From contig NZ_PJMW01000001.1 of the NCBI RefSeq assembly GCF_002846365.1, forward strand, positions 744,001 through 808,000: 64,000 bases of DNA. Direction: 5' to 3'. A program made the position numbers and the translations under genes. Below the pieces are notes generated by a model, which was given only the letters and a program-made list of their open reading frames with translations, ran no database searches and was not told the DNA's origin. Numbering within the stretch: position 1 is the first letter of the stretch; every line of letters starts with the position of its first letter. The DNA is from Nocardia fluminea (GTDB lineage Bacteria; Actinomycetota; Actinomycetes; Mycobacteriales; Mycobacteriaceae). Below are positions 25,853 to 34,215 of the stretch, piece by piece.

Positions 25853-27520
25853 TTATCGTGCTCGTGCGGTTTCGACCATGTCCTCGACCCGAGTGAACTT
25901 GACGCGAGGCCGGCCTGCCCCAGAGCCGTTGGCGCGTTCCGCGGCGTCGATCAATGTCCATCCGTCCCGGTCGACGAGATTCGGGCAGCGCCGTGTCAGC
26001 AGAGCCAGAAGGTCTTCGCGGTCGCCCACCGGCGCGGCCAGACGCCCGGCGGTGAAGTCCTCGACGATCCCCGCGACGGTCTGTTCCGCGTCGCCACGGT
26101 TGGTACCGATCACCCCGCGCGCCCCGCGCTTGATCCACCCGGCGACATAGGCACCGGGCAGCACCGCACCGTCGCTGTCGAGCACCCGGCCGCCGTCGTT
26201 GGGGATGATGCCCTTTCCCGGGTCGAACGGCACACCGGGCACCTGCCTGCCGCGATAGCCGACGGCACGCAGTACCAGGGAGGTTTCGATACTGTCCCCG
26301 CGCTCGGTCGCCACGGCCACGGGGCCTTGCGGTCCGTGGTAAATCTCGTTGTGCACCAGTCGAAGTGATTCGACCCGGCCATTGCCCATCAGCTCGACAG
26401 GAGTGACCCGGAACCGGAAGTCCACGAGCCGCGCCGCGCCGGTGGTACCCCGCGTGCTGTATTCGTGCGCCAGAGTCAGCTTGAGGCGGGTCGCCGGATC
26501 GGTGGCCGGATCCGCTAGTGCGGCGACCACCTCGTCATCGAGATCGGCGGGATCGATGACGACGTCGGTAGCAGACGATTGCCCGAGCGCGAGGAATTCC
26601 GGGCCGGTGTAGGCGGCCTGGCGAAGGCCACGTCGGCCCAGGAGCAGAACTCGGCGGATATTGCTGTGGCGCAACGCTTCGATCGCGTGATCGGCGATGT
26701 CGGTGCCCGCGAGCTCGTCGGGATCAGTGGTCAGCACTCGCGCGATGTCCAGCGCCACATTGCCGTTGCCGACGATGACCGCCTGCTCACCGGAGAGGTC
26801 GAAGCGGTGATCGGCGTAATCGGGATGCCCGTTGTACCAGGCCACGAATTCGGTGGCCGAGTGACTGCCCGGCAGATCCTCACCGGGTATGCGCAGTCGG
26901 CCATCCGCGGCGGCGCCGACCGCGTAGATCACCGCGTGGCAGTGCTCGAGCAGTTCGGCATGCGAGATATCGCGCCCGACTTCGACATTGAGGTGGAATC
27001 GGACCGAGTCGCGTTTGAACGCCGACGCGAACATGGTGGTGACGCCGCGGGTCTCGGGGTGGTCGGGCGCGACTCCGTACCGAGCCAACCCCCACGGCGT
27101 GGGCAGGCGGTCGAACATCTCGACCTCCACATCACCGCGGCCGAGCAGATGCTCGGCGGCGTAGCAAGCCGCGGGCCCGGTGCCGACGACCGCCACGCGC
27201 AACCTGCCCGCCGCTCGCGGCAGTCGTGCGGGCGCGGCGTCGACGGTGATATCGGAGTCGAGCGGACGGTGCCGGAAATAGGCGGCATTGATCTCGGCGT
27301 AGCGCAGCAGGTTCACCGGCAGGTCGTCCGCATCGTAGATCGAGTCCACGGGACAGGCATCCATGCAGGCACCGCAGTCGATGCAGGTATCGGGATCGAT
27401 GTGCAGCATTTCGGCATTCGCGAAATCGGGATCTCCGGGTCGCGGGCGGATGCAGTCGACCGGGCACTCCGCGACGCAACTCGCGTCGTTGCAGCATCGC
27501 TGGGTGATGACAAAGGCCAT
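25853..27520 (-). CDS. FprB-type ferredoxin-NADP reductase with fused ferredoxin
   Basis: This 555-aa fusion has an N-terminal bacterial ferredoxin of about 80 residues (RCCNDASCVAECPVDCIRP and CIDCGACMDACPVDSIYDAD). An adrenodoxin-reductase-like FAD/NADPH domain follows (VAVVGTGPAACYAAEHLL, TPWGLARYGVAPDHPETR, VIVGNGNVALDIARVL, AYVAGWIKRGARGVIGTNRG). This is the form of mycobacterial FprB. It passes electrons from NADPH to iron-sulfur or P450 partners. The ATG at 27520 follows AAAGGTG. It could supply electrons to oxygenases of the surrounding catabolic region, although no P450 lies in the window. Confidence 0.9.
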   Translation of the reverse strand: MAFVITQRCCNDASCVAECPVDCIRPRPGDPDFANAEMLHIDPDTCIDCGACMDACPVDSIYDADDLPVNLLRYAEINAAYFRHRPLDSDITVDAAPARLPRAAGRLRVAVVGTGPAACYAAEHLLGRGDVEVEMFDRLPTPWGLARYGVAPDHPETRGVTTMFASAFKRDSVRFHLNVEVGRDISHAELLEHCHAVIYAVGAAADGRLRIPGEDLPGSHSATEFVAWYNGHPDYADHRFDLSGEQAVIVGNGNVALDIARVLTTDPDELAGTDIADHAIEALRHSNIRRVLLLGRRGLRQAAYTGPEFLALGQSSATDVVIDPADLDDEVVAALADPATDPATRLKLTLAHEYSTRGTTGAARLVDFRFRVTPVELMGNGRVESLRLVHNEIYHGPQGPVAVATERGDSIETSLVLRAVGYRGRQVPGVPFDPGKGIIPNDGGRVLDSDGAVLPGAYVAGWIKRGARGVIGTNRGDAEQTVAGIVEDFTAGRLAAPVGDREDLLALLTRRCPNLVDRDGWTLIDAAERANGSGAGRPRVKFTRVEDMVETARAR

Positions 27521-27569
27521 GAGCACACCTTTCGGGGACAGTGGATCGGATCAGGGGAAGGGCGATCGC

Positions 27570-28475
27570 TCAGCCCGCGGCCGCCGAGCGATCCGCGCCG
27601 CGGTCGGGGATCATCTGACCCAACTCCGCCATCGTCCACGGCGGCGCGTCGCGATGGTCCCGGTAACCGACGATGGTGGTGGCCGGGCGCTCGAAGCGGC
27701 CGACGAAGCCGCCTGCCGCGATATAGATTTCACCGGTGATACCGGCTGCGAGATCGCCGGCCAGGAACTGGTAGAGCGGCGCCACATAGTCCGCCGGGGG
27801 CGCGTCGAGCGAACTGCGCATCGTTGTCTCATCGAGCATCTGCCGCCGATAGAGTTCGAGAATCTTCGCTTCGTAGGCGAATCCGGAGGAAAGGCGCGTC
27901 TTCGCGCCGGGGCAGACGACGTTCGCCCGCACACCGTGCTCCTTCAACTCCGCCGCGATCGCCAATGTCAGACTGGTGACCGCTCCTTTACCCGCTGGGT
28001 ATCCCGTCCCGCCGTAGTCTCCGAGGTAGGCGAAAGAGCTGGTATTGATAATCGAACCTCGCCCCTTCTCGACCATCCGGGGCGCGGCGGCGCGGCAGGT
28101 GTTGAAGACTGTGGTGAGATGCGAATCCAGCAGGGCCCGCCAATCCCATGGCTTCGCATCCAGAATCGACGAGGCGGGCGGTTCGGCGATTCCGGCGCAG
28201 TTGACGAGAATGTCTATGGCGCCGAACTTTTCGACACAGACGTCGATCGCTCGAGTCGCGACGGCCACGTCTGCCGCGGATCCCGCCACTCCCACAGCCG
28301 AATTGCCGGAGAGCGTGATCGCCTTGGCCGCCCTGTCGACGGCCGCTTCGTCACGCCCGTTGATCACTACTCCCGCACCGTCTTTCGCCAGCAGTGCGGC
28401 AACAGCGAAGCCGATCCCCCGGCTTCCGCCGACCACGACCGCCCCACGCCCACTCAATGATCGCTCGCCGTTCAT
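27570..28475 (-). CDS. SDR-family oxidoreductase
   Basis: This 301-aa short-chain dehydrogenase has GAVVVGGSRGIGFAVAALLA at the N-terminus, NCAG, an S-Y-K catalytic set (INTSSFAYLGDYGGTGYPAGK) and a C-terminal extension of about 50 residues (GFVGRFERPATTIVGYRDHR). That tail resembles peroxisomal 3-hydroxyacyl-CoA dehydrogenase-like SDRs rather than FabG. It lies between an ALDH gene and the fprB-like gene on the same strand, 49 bp from the latter, and is probably co-transcribed with both. Confidence 0.83.
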   Translation of the reverse strand: MNGERSLSGRGAVVVGGSRGIGFAVAALLAKDGAGVVINGRDEAAVDRAAKAITLSGNSAVGVAGSAADVAVATRAIDVCVEKFGAIDILVNCAGIAEPPASSILDAKPWDWRALLDSHLTTVFNTCRAAAPRMVEKGRGSIINTSSFAYLGDYGGTGYPAGKGAVTSLTLAIAAELKEHGVRANVVCPGAKTRLSSGFAYEAKILELYRRQMLDETTMRSSLDAPPADYVAPLYQFLAGDLAAGITGEIYIAAGGFVGRFERPATTIVGYRDHRDAPPWTMAELGQMIPDRGADRSAAAG

Positions 28476-28563
28476 CCCGTTCTCCGCTCACGTCGACCAC
28501 ATCCACACCGCCTCGAATCACGCTGTGGTCCAAATATTTTTCGCCTCGACCCCCGAATTGCCG

Positions 28564-30102
28564 TCAGGACATCAGGCGTCGCGCGATCGCGCTGCCGAAC
28601 CCGTACTTCAGCGTGCCCGCGATCGCCGCGACCGACTCTTCGGTGTACGGGTACCAGATCCGTTCCCGCTTCAACTGCCACCGATCGAGCAGAATCGGCT
28701 GCGCGTGGGTGAATCCGCGCAGGCCATGGCGGCCGTTCGTCTGCCCGACGCCGCTGCGTTTGCGTCCGCCGAACGGCGCCTCGGGCACTCCGTAGATCAC
28801 GGCGGCGTCGTTGTGGACCACCGATCCGGTGTCCAGACGCTTGGCGATGCGCAGCGCTTTCGCGGTGTCCTTGGTGAAGACGCTGCCGCTGAGCCCGTAC
28901 TGACAGTCGTTGGCCAGCCGGATCGCTTCTTCCTCGTCCGCGACCCGCATGATCGCCGCGACGGGGCCGAACGTCTCCTCCCGCATCAATTCCATGTCAT
29001 GGGTGACGTCGACGGCGACCGTGGGTGCGAAGAACAAGCCCTCGGCGGTGCCGGCTTCGCCCCCGACCAGCAGCACGGCACCACGGCGCTTCGCGTCTTC
29101 CAGGTGGCGGGTGACGATCGCCACCTGACGATCCCAGCACATCGGACCCAGATCAGCGCTGTCATCGGCACCACAGGTCAGCGACTGCGCCTTCTGCTGG
29201 ACCAGCCGGATGAACTCGTCGGCCACGCTCTCCACGACGTAGATGCGCTCCACGCTCAGGCACACCTGGCCGCTGTTGAACATCGACAGGTACACCGCTC
29301 CCTCCGCGGCCCGTTCGATGTCGGCGTCGTCGCAGACGATCATGGCGTCCTTGCCGCCCAGTTCCAGGGTGCACGGAATCAGCTGCCGCGCACAGGCTTC
29401 GGCGACCTTGCGGCCGGTGGTGACGCTGCCCGTGAACGAGATCTTGTCCACCTCGGCGTCGACGAGGGCAGCGCCCGTCTCGCCGTCGCCGTGGATCAGC
29501 TGCAGCACATCCGCCGGAACACCGGCTTCGTGCAGGATCTTCACCACCCAACCGCCCGAATGCGGCGTGACTTCCGAAGGCTTGAGAACTACGGCGTTGC
29601 CGGCCAGCAGTGCCTGCGCTACCGGATTCATCGACAGGACGAACGGTGCGTTCCACGGCGTGATCACGCCGACGACGCCCAGCGGGCGGTAGTGCACGGT
29701 CAGCTTCTTGAACGGACGGATATAGCCGTGCAAGCGTTCACGATGGTCGGCGAGATCCCGCTTGGCCCGCCGGCTCCAATAGTTCAGAAAGTCGCACGAG
29801 GCCAAGATCTCGATCGCCATGGCTTCGACTCGCGGCTTGCCGGATTCGGCTCGGAGAGTGTCGATGATTTCGTCCTGCCGCGCGATCAAGACCTCGACTG
29901 CGGACCGGATGATGGCAGCGCGCTCGCGCACCGGACGAGCCGCCCACGCCACTTGGGCACTGCGGGCGCGGGCAACCGCTTGCCCGACATCCTCCGGCGT
30001 GCTCACGACGATGTCGCCGACCGCTCCCCCGTGCACCGGACTGCTCAACCCGAGACGCCGTCGACCATCGGACGCCCGCGGCAGCGGTTGCACAATCGCC
30101 AT
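28564..30102 (-). CDS. Aldehyde dehydrogenase
   Basis: This 512-aa NAD(P)-dependent aldehyde dehydrogenase has TPWNAPFVLSMNPVAQALLA, FTGSVTTGRKVAEACA, the glutamate motif LELGGKDAMIV and the catalytic Cys in NSGQVCLSVERIYV, with ETFGPVAAIMRV and FGGRKRSGVGQTNG towards the end. Its C-terminal tail (RWQLKRERIWYPYTEESVAA) matches the medium/long-chain fatty aldehyde group. The frame runs upstream to 30390, but the ATG at 30102 follows GGAG and begins the family sequence. It is divergent from the LLM gene at 30458, with a palindromic element in the gap. Confidence 0.88.
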   Translation of the reverse strand: MAIVQPLPRASDGRRRLGLSSPVHGGAVGDIVVSTPEDVGQAVARARSAQVAWAARPVRERAAIIRSAVEVLIARQDEIIDTLRAESGKPRVEAMAIEILASCDFLNYWSRRAKRDLADHRERLHGYIRPFKKLTVHYRPLGVVGVITPWNAPFVLSMNPVAQALLAGNAVVLKPSEVTPHSGGWVVKILHEAGVPADVLQLIHGDGETGAALVDAEVDKISFTGSVTTGRKVAEACARQLIPCTLELGGKDAMIVCDDADIERAAEGAVYLSMFNSGQVCLSVERIYVVESVADEFIRLVQQKAQSLTCGADDSADLGPMCWDRQVAIVTRHLEDAKRRGAVLLVGGEAGTAEGLFFAPTVAVDVTHDMELMREETFGPVAAIMRVADEEEAIRLANDCQYGLSGSVFTKDTAKALRIAKRLDTGSVVHNDAAVIYGVPEAPFGGRKRSGVGQTNGRHGLRGFTHAQPILLDRWQLKRERIWYPYTEESVAAIAGTLKYGFGSAIARRLMS

Positions 30103-30457
30103 GTCGATCTCCTCAGCTAGCTCTTCGAGGTGTCGATGCCGAGTACCCGACCGAATCTTCGACACAACAGGCGAGAGGGACCATGATTGGACACTCACCT
30201 GGACAGTTGTCTGGACGCTAGCATGAGACTGGCCCGCATGGCAATGACCTTCCATCACCGACGGGCTCGGCCGCGCAGGCCGCGGGCATCGAAAGCGACC
30301 CACACACTCAGCCATTCCATCGAGTAGACAATTTTGGAAATCTGTACACCGCCGCTTAAAACGTGTTCTAAATTGTGCCAATGGCTGCACGCTCGGCCGC
30401 GGCGGCGCGAATCACGCTCGACCACTTTCGAAATCGACGCACCGGAGGTGCCTGCCG
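30103..30457. promoter_or_regulatory. Divergent promoter region with TGGACA-NN-TGTCT operator
   Basis: This 355-bp gene-free stretch lies between the divergent ALDH and LLM genes. TGGACAGTTGTCTG at 30200-30213 shares its TGGACA-NN-TGTCT form with 23124-23137, and an extra half-site TTGGACA begins at 30187. The A+T-rich segment around 30325-30375 probably holds the LLM promoter. I see no small gene in it. Confidence 0.5.
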
Positions 30458-31582
30458 ATGTCCGCAGATGAACAACTCCCCTCCCAGTTGACCGAACTCG
30501 GCTACTACGCGCTGTCGCGGCATCCCGTCACCCCCGCCGAACTCGCGGCCGAGGCGGTGCTGGCCGACCGGATCGGTCTGGGCACCGCCTTCGTCTCCGA
30601 GCGGTTCAACATCAAAGACGCCGCGGTCCTGTCGGGCGCGCTCGCCGCCGTGTCGACCAGGTTGGGAATCGCCACCGCGGCGACCAACCACAACACGCGT
30701 CATCCGATCGTCACCGCGAACATGGGCGCGACCCTCGCCGAACTCAGTGGGGGACGTTTCGCGCTCGGTCTCGGACGCGGGATCGCCCCACTGTGGCAAG
30801 TTCTCGGGCTACCGAACGTGACCGGTGCGCAACTGGCCGAGATCACCGACATCGTGCGCAGGTTGTGGCGCGGAGAGACGGTCATCGGTCACGACGGGGC
30901 GATCGGTTCCTATCCGGTGCTGCATCTGGGGGTGACACTCGATTCGCCACCGCCGGTGCTGCTGGTCACCATGAGCCCACGGACCCTGCAACTGGCGGGC
31001 CGTATCGCCGACGGGGTCGTCCTGCACACCTTCCTCAGCGACCGAGCCACAACGACCGCGGTGGCGACGGTGCGCGAGGCCGCCGAACGCGCCGGGCGGG
31101 ACCCGGCCTCGGTGCGGATCTGGTCGGTCGTGGCCACTGTCGGGGACGACCTCGACGAACTGGATCAACTACGGCGTCTCTACGGCCGCCTGGCCACCTA
31201 CCTGCAGGGCTATCCCGAGATCCTGATGCGAGCCAACGACTGGCGCAGCGACGATCTGGAGCGGGTGCGGGCGAGCACGGCCTTCACCTCGGCGCGTGGT
31301 GCGATCGATGCGACCGCCGAGGCCGCCGAACTCACCGAACTCGCCGCGGTGATCCCGCGGGAATGGGTCAGCGACTGCGCGACCGGTTCCCCGGCCTCCT
31401 GTGCCGCGGCGGTCGACCGTCAATTCGAACTCGGCGTCGACTCGGTGATCCTGCACGGCGCCACCCCCACCGAACTGGTCCCGGTCCTCGAGGCCTACCG
31501 AGCGATCCGCTCGCCCCGGCGCGTCCTGCCGGCCAACCCGGGCGCTGTCGCGCTGCCGGTCTCGTCAGGAGTTGTCGCATGA
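30458..31582 (+). CDS. LLM-class F420-type oxidoreductase (TIGR03857/MSMEG_2249-like)
   Basis: This 374-aa luciferase-like monooxygenase-fold protein has LTELGYYALSRHPVTPAELA, AFVSERFNIKDAAVLSGALA, ATAATNHNTRHPIVTANMGA and GGRFALGLGRGIAPLWQVLG, the hallmark stretch of the MSMEG_2249 group. GGAGG precedes the ATG. Its stop overlaps the start of the phosphotransferase gene (ATGA), so the two are coupled. The group is thought to use F420. The substrate is unknown. Confidence 0.87.
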   Translation: MSADEQLPSQLTELGYYALSRHPVTPAELAAEAVLADRIGLGTAFVSERFNIKDAAVLSGALAAVSTRLGIATAATNHNTRHPIVTANMGATLAELSGGRFALGLGRGIAPLWQVLGLPNVTGAQLAEITDIVRRLWRGETVIGHDGAIGSYPVLHLGVTLDSPPPVLLVTMSPRTLQLAGRIADGVVLHTFLSDRATTTAVATVREAAERAGRDPASVRIWSVVATVGDDLDELDQLRRLYGRLATYLQGYPEILMRANDWRSDDLERVRASTAFTSARGAIDATAEAAELTELAAVIPREWVSDCATGSPASCAAAVDRQFELGVDSVILHGATPTELVPVLEAYRAIRSPRRVLPANPGAVALPVSSGVVA

Positions 31583-32568
31583 CCGCCGAAAATTCTTCTC
31601 CCGACACGGTTTCGGTAGATATCCCGACCGATCCGGACGGACTCACCCCCGCCTGGCTCACCGCGCTCTTGCGGGCGCACGGTCACGCCGTGGAGGTCGA
31701 CAGCGTCACCGTGTCGCCGGTAGGTTCGGGTCAGATGGCCGGCTCGTACCGGCTACGGCTGCACTACCGCGACAGCACCCCGTTACCGGCCAGGATGATC
31801 GCCAAGCTCGCCATCGGTTCCGAGGACCACCGCCGATTCGGCGCGGGTGCCTTTCGCAACGAGGTGCGCTTCTACCGCGACCTGGCCTCGACGCTGCGGA
31901 CCCCGGTGCCGCGCTGTCACGCCACGATCGTCTCGGAATCCGGCAGCGAATTCGTGCTGCTACTCGATGATCTCGCGCCGGCGGTGCAGGGTGACCAGAT
32001 CGCCGGCTGCACCGTCGACCAGGCACGCGCGGTCGCCGTCGCCGCGGCGGGACTGCACGCCCCGCGCTGGTGTGACGACACGTTGTTCCAGGTCCCGGGC
32101 CTGTCGCTGCCCACTGCCGAGGATCGGGACCTGATGGACTCGGTGCTCGCGCCGATGGCCGACGCCTTCGTCGAGCGTTTCGGCGATCGGCTCACCGACC
32201 TCGAGCGGGCCGCCGTCACGTGGCTCGTCGCGACCGCCGGTGCGTGGCTGATCGCCCCGTTGCGGCATTTCGCATTACTGCACGGCGATCTGCGCGTCGA
32301 CAATGTGATGTTCGCGCCGGACGGCACGGTGACGCTGCTCGACTGGCAGACCATCACCCCCGGGCAACCGCTGCGCGATATCGCGTTCCTGCTCTCGACG
32401 AGCCTCACGATCGAGGACCGTCGCCGACACGAGCGCGCCATCGTCGCCGACTATCACCGGCGGAGAAAGCTGGTGCGGCAACGACTTACGGCTGCTCCGG
32501 GTTCGCCGCCATCGCCCGTACCCGGCCCAGTACATCGGGGTAGCGGCGCAGATGTGCGCCGCCGTTGA
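31579..32568 (+). CDS. APH/ACAD10-like phosphotransferase, C-terminally truncated
   Basis: This 329-aa kinase-fold protein of the aminoglycoside phosphotransferase/ACAD10-like family shows the catalytic loop LLHGDLRVDNVMF, the metal-binding LLDWQ, and ITPGQPLRDIAFLLSTSL. Similarity to the family stops at about ADYHRR. The last 35 or so residues (LVRQRLTAAPGSPPSPVPGP...) are Pro/Arg-rich, and most of them are antisense to the end of the convergent SDR gene. Family members normally continue with some 70 helical residues here, so the gene seems truncated by a deletion or rearrangement. Relatives often pair with acyl-CoA dehydrogenases and phosphorylate hydroxyacyl-CoA, which would suit lipid catabolism. 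Activity of the truncated form is doubtful. Confidence 0.75.
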   Translation: MTAENSSPDTVSVDIPTDPDGLTPAWLTALLRAHGHAVEVDSVTVSPVGSGQMAGSYRLRLHYRDSTPLPARMIAKLAIGSEDHRRFGAGAFRNEVRFYRDLASTLRTPVPRCHATIVSESGSEFVLLLDDLAPAVQGDQIAGCTVDQARAVAVAAAGLHAPRWCDDTLFQVPGLSLPTAEDRDLMDSVLAPMADAFVERFGDRLTDLERAAVTWLVATAGAWLIAPLRHFALLHGDLRVDNVMFAPDGTVTLLDWQTITPGQPLRDIAFLLSTSLTIEDRRRHERAIVADYHRRRKLVRQRLTAAPGSPPSPVPGPVHRGSGADVRRR

Positions 32569-33265
32569 GATCGATCGCCGCCCCGGTCATCCAGCTCGCC
32601 CGGTCGGAGGCGAGGAAAGCGACCGCTTCGGCGATCTCCTCCGGACGCCCGCTGCGGCCCAGTGGTGTGTTGTCCAGATATTCCTCGGTCAGCCCCGGCA
32701 CCAACGAGATTCCGGCGACCAGTGGGGTGTCGACCAGGCCGGGAGATATCGCGTTGACGCGAACGCCACGATCGGCCAGTTCCAGCGCGGCGACCTCGAC
32801 GAGCATGAGCACACCGGCCTTGGCCGAGCAATAGGAGGCCATCCCTGTCCCCGGTTGGCGACCGTTGAGTGAGGCGATGCAGATGATGCTGCCGCCCTCG
32901 GCGATATGGCGACCCGCGTGCTTGAGAACCAGGAAAGTCCCGGTCAGGCAGACGTCGATGGTGGTCTGCCAGTGCGCCAGGTCGAGTTCGGTGATCGCGC
33001 CCGGAATCGAGAGTCCGGCACAGTTCACCACGGTGTGCACACCGTGTGCGGATTCGAATCCCGTGGCCACCGAGTCCGCGTCGGTGACATCCATTCTGAT
33101 CGCGGTGACATCGCCGCCGAGCAGTGCCGCAGCGTCACGCGCGGCAGCTTCGTCGATGTCGGCGACGGTCACCCGGTACCCCTCGGCTGCCAAGGTGCGG
33201 GCGGTTGCCAGGCCGATCCCGGACGCGCCGCCGATCACCATCGCCGAGCGTCGATCGCCGGTCAT
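32486..33265 (-). CDS. SDR-family oxidoreductase
   Basis: This 259-aa classical SDR starts MTGDRRSAMVIGGASGIGLA and has NCAG, CIASLNGRQPGTGMASYCSA with the catalytic tyrosine, and a FabG-like end (PEEIAEAVAFLASDRASWMT, IDLNGGAHLRRYPD). GGAGG lies just before the ATG at 33265. Its start overlaps the stop of the hydrolase gene by 4 bp, and that gene in turn overlaps the monooxygenase gene, so the three form one operon. The last 83 bp overlap, antisense, the end of the phosphotransferase gene. Confidence 0.85.
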   Translation of the reverse strand: MTGDRRSAMVIGGASGIGLATARTLAAEGYRVTVADIDEAAARDAAALLGGDVTAIRMDVTDADSVATGFESAHGVHTVVNCAGLSIPGAITELDLAHWQTTIDVCLTGTFLVLKHAGRHIAEGGSIICIASLNGRQPGTGMASYCSAKAGVLMLVEVAALELADRGVRVNAISPGLVDTPLVAGISLVPGLTEEYLDNTPLGRSGRPEEIAEAVAFLASDRASWMTGAAIDLNGGAHLRRYPDVLGRVRAMAANPEQP

Positions 33266-34215
33266 GCTGTTGCCTCCGTGGTCCGAATCTGGCTGTGGGC
33301 TGCGTCGAGCAGATGTCGTCGTAAGAAATGCACCTGGTGGGCGACGGCGGTCTCGAACCACGGGTTGCCCGCGAAGAGGTCGAAATGGTCACACGGGTAG
33401 TGCCTGACCTCGGCACGGGCCTTGAACGCCGCCTTCGCCGCGGCGTGTGGCGGCGCGGCGCGGTCGAAATCGGCGATCTGCACGAGGACCGCGGCGGTGA
33501 TGCGGTCCGCGTGCCGATCGGCCCGATAGCCGCCGAGCTCGAGCCCTACGGCGGCGTCGACTTCGTTGCGCCAAGTCGGCCCGGCCAAGGCGGTGTAGGA
33601 CTCGAAGTAGCCCTCGGCGGTCAACGCCGCCCGCTCGCCAGGTCTGCCGACCAGCGGCATCATGATCGGCCTGCGGCCCAAGCGCCCTGCCGCCGCGCTG
33701 CGCACACCGGTCATCGCGGAACGGGTGACCGCGCCGACGCCCACCTGGCTCAGGGCGTTGCGACCCGCTGAGATGCCGTCGATCATGGGCGCCATCGCGA
33801 TCACCGCGCGGATGTCGGTCCGCTCGGCGGCCACACTCAACACGTGCCCCGCGGACTGGGAGATGCCCCACAACACTGTTCGCGCCGGATCGACGCCGGG
33901 CTGTGCGATCGCCGCGGCGATCGCGGCGTGATAGTCCTGGACTTGAGCGGCCATCGAGACCCGTTGGCGCGGTAGACCGTCGGAGGCGCCGAAGCCGCGG
34001 TAGTCGAAGGCGAGAACGGCGAGGCCGGACTCGGCGAGGTGCCGCGCGAACGGAGCGAGACCGGAGTCCTTGGTGCCGCCGAATCCGTGCGCCATGACCA
34101 CGACGGGCGAGCCCGTCGGCCCGGTGAGAGCACCATCCGGGGCCGGAGGAAAGAACCAGGCATCGCAGGTGGTTCCTAGGGAAGGGAAGGAGATCCGCCG
34201 GTAGTCGTCGGTCAT
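33262..34215 (-). CDS. Alpha/beta hydrolase (DltE/dienelactone hydrolase-like)
   Basis: This 317-aa hydrolase has an oxyanion region VVVMAHGFGGTKDSGLAPFA, FDYRGFGASDGLPRQ, a nucleophile elbow GISQSAGHVLSVAAE, an acid near LVQIADFDRAAPP and a histidine in YPCDHFDLFAGNPW. No signal peptide is seen. It sits between a flavin monooxygenase and an SDR with 4-bp overlaps on both sides. The three could act in sequence, for example ester or lactone hydrolysis after a monooxygenase step. The substrate is unknown. Confidence 0.83.
   Translation of the reverse strand: MTDDYRRISFPSLGTTCDAWFFPPAPDGALTGPTGSPVVVMAHGFGGTKDSGLAPFARHLAESGLAVLAFDYRGFGASDGLPRQRVSMAAQVQDYHAAIAAAIAQPGVDPARTVLWGISQSAGHVLSVAAERTDIRAVIAMAPMIDGISAGRNALSQVGVGAVTRSAMTGVRSAAAGRLGRRPIMMPLVGRPGERAALTAEGYFESYTALAGPTWRNEVDAAVGLELGGYRADRHADRITAAVLVQIADFDRAAPPHAAAKAAFKARAEVRHYPCDHFDLFAGNPWFETAVAHQVHFLRRHLLDAAHSQIRTTEATA

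Noticed and set aside
28045..30120. 691-codon plus-strand frame
   Set aside because: It is a shadow of the ALDH and SDR genes on the minus strand. Its composition is not protein-like.
30793..31578. Upstream part of the phosphotransferase frame (to 30793)
   Set aside because: It lies over the LLM gene in another frame. The ATG overlapping the LLM stop is the natural start.
31579..32568. Aminoglycoside resistance gene
   Set aside because: The catalytic loop fits the broad phosphotransferase fold, but the neighbours and the ACAD10-like sequence point to lipid metabolism, and the protein is truncated.
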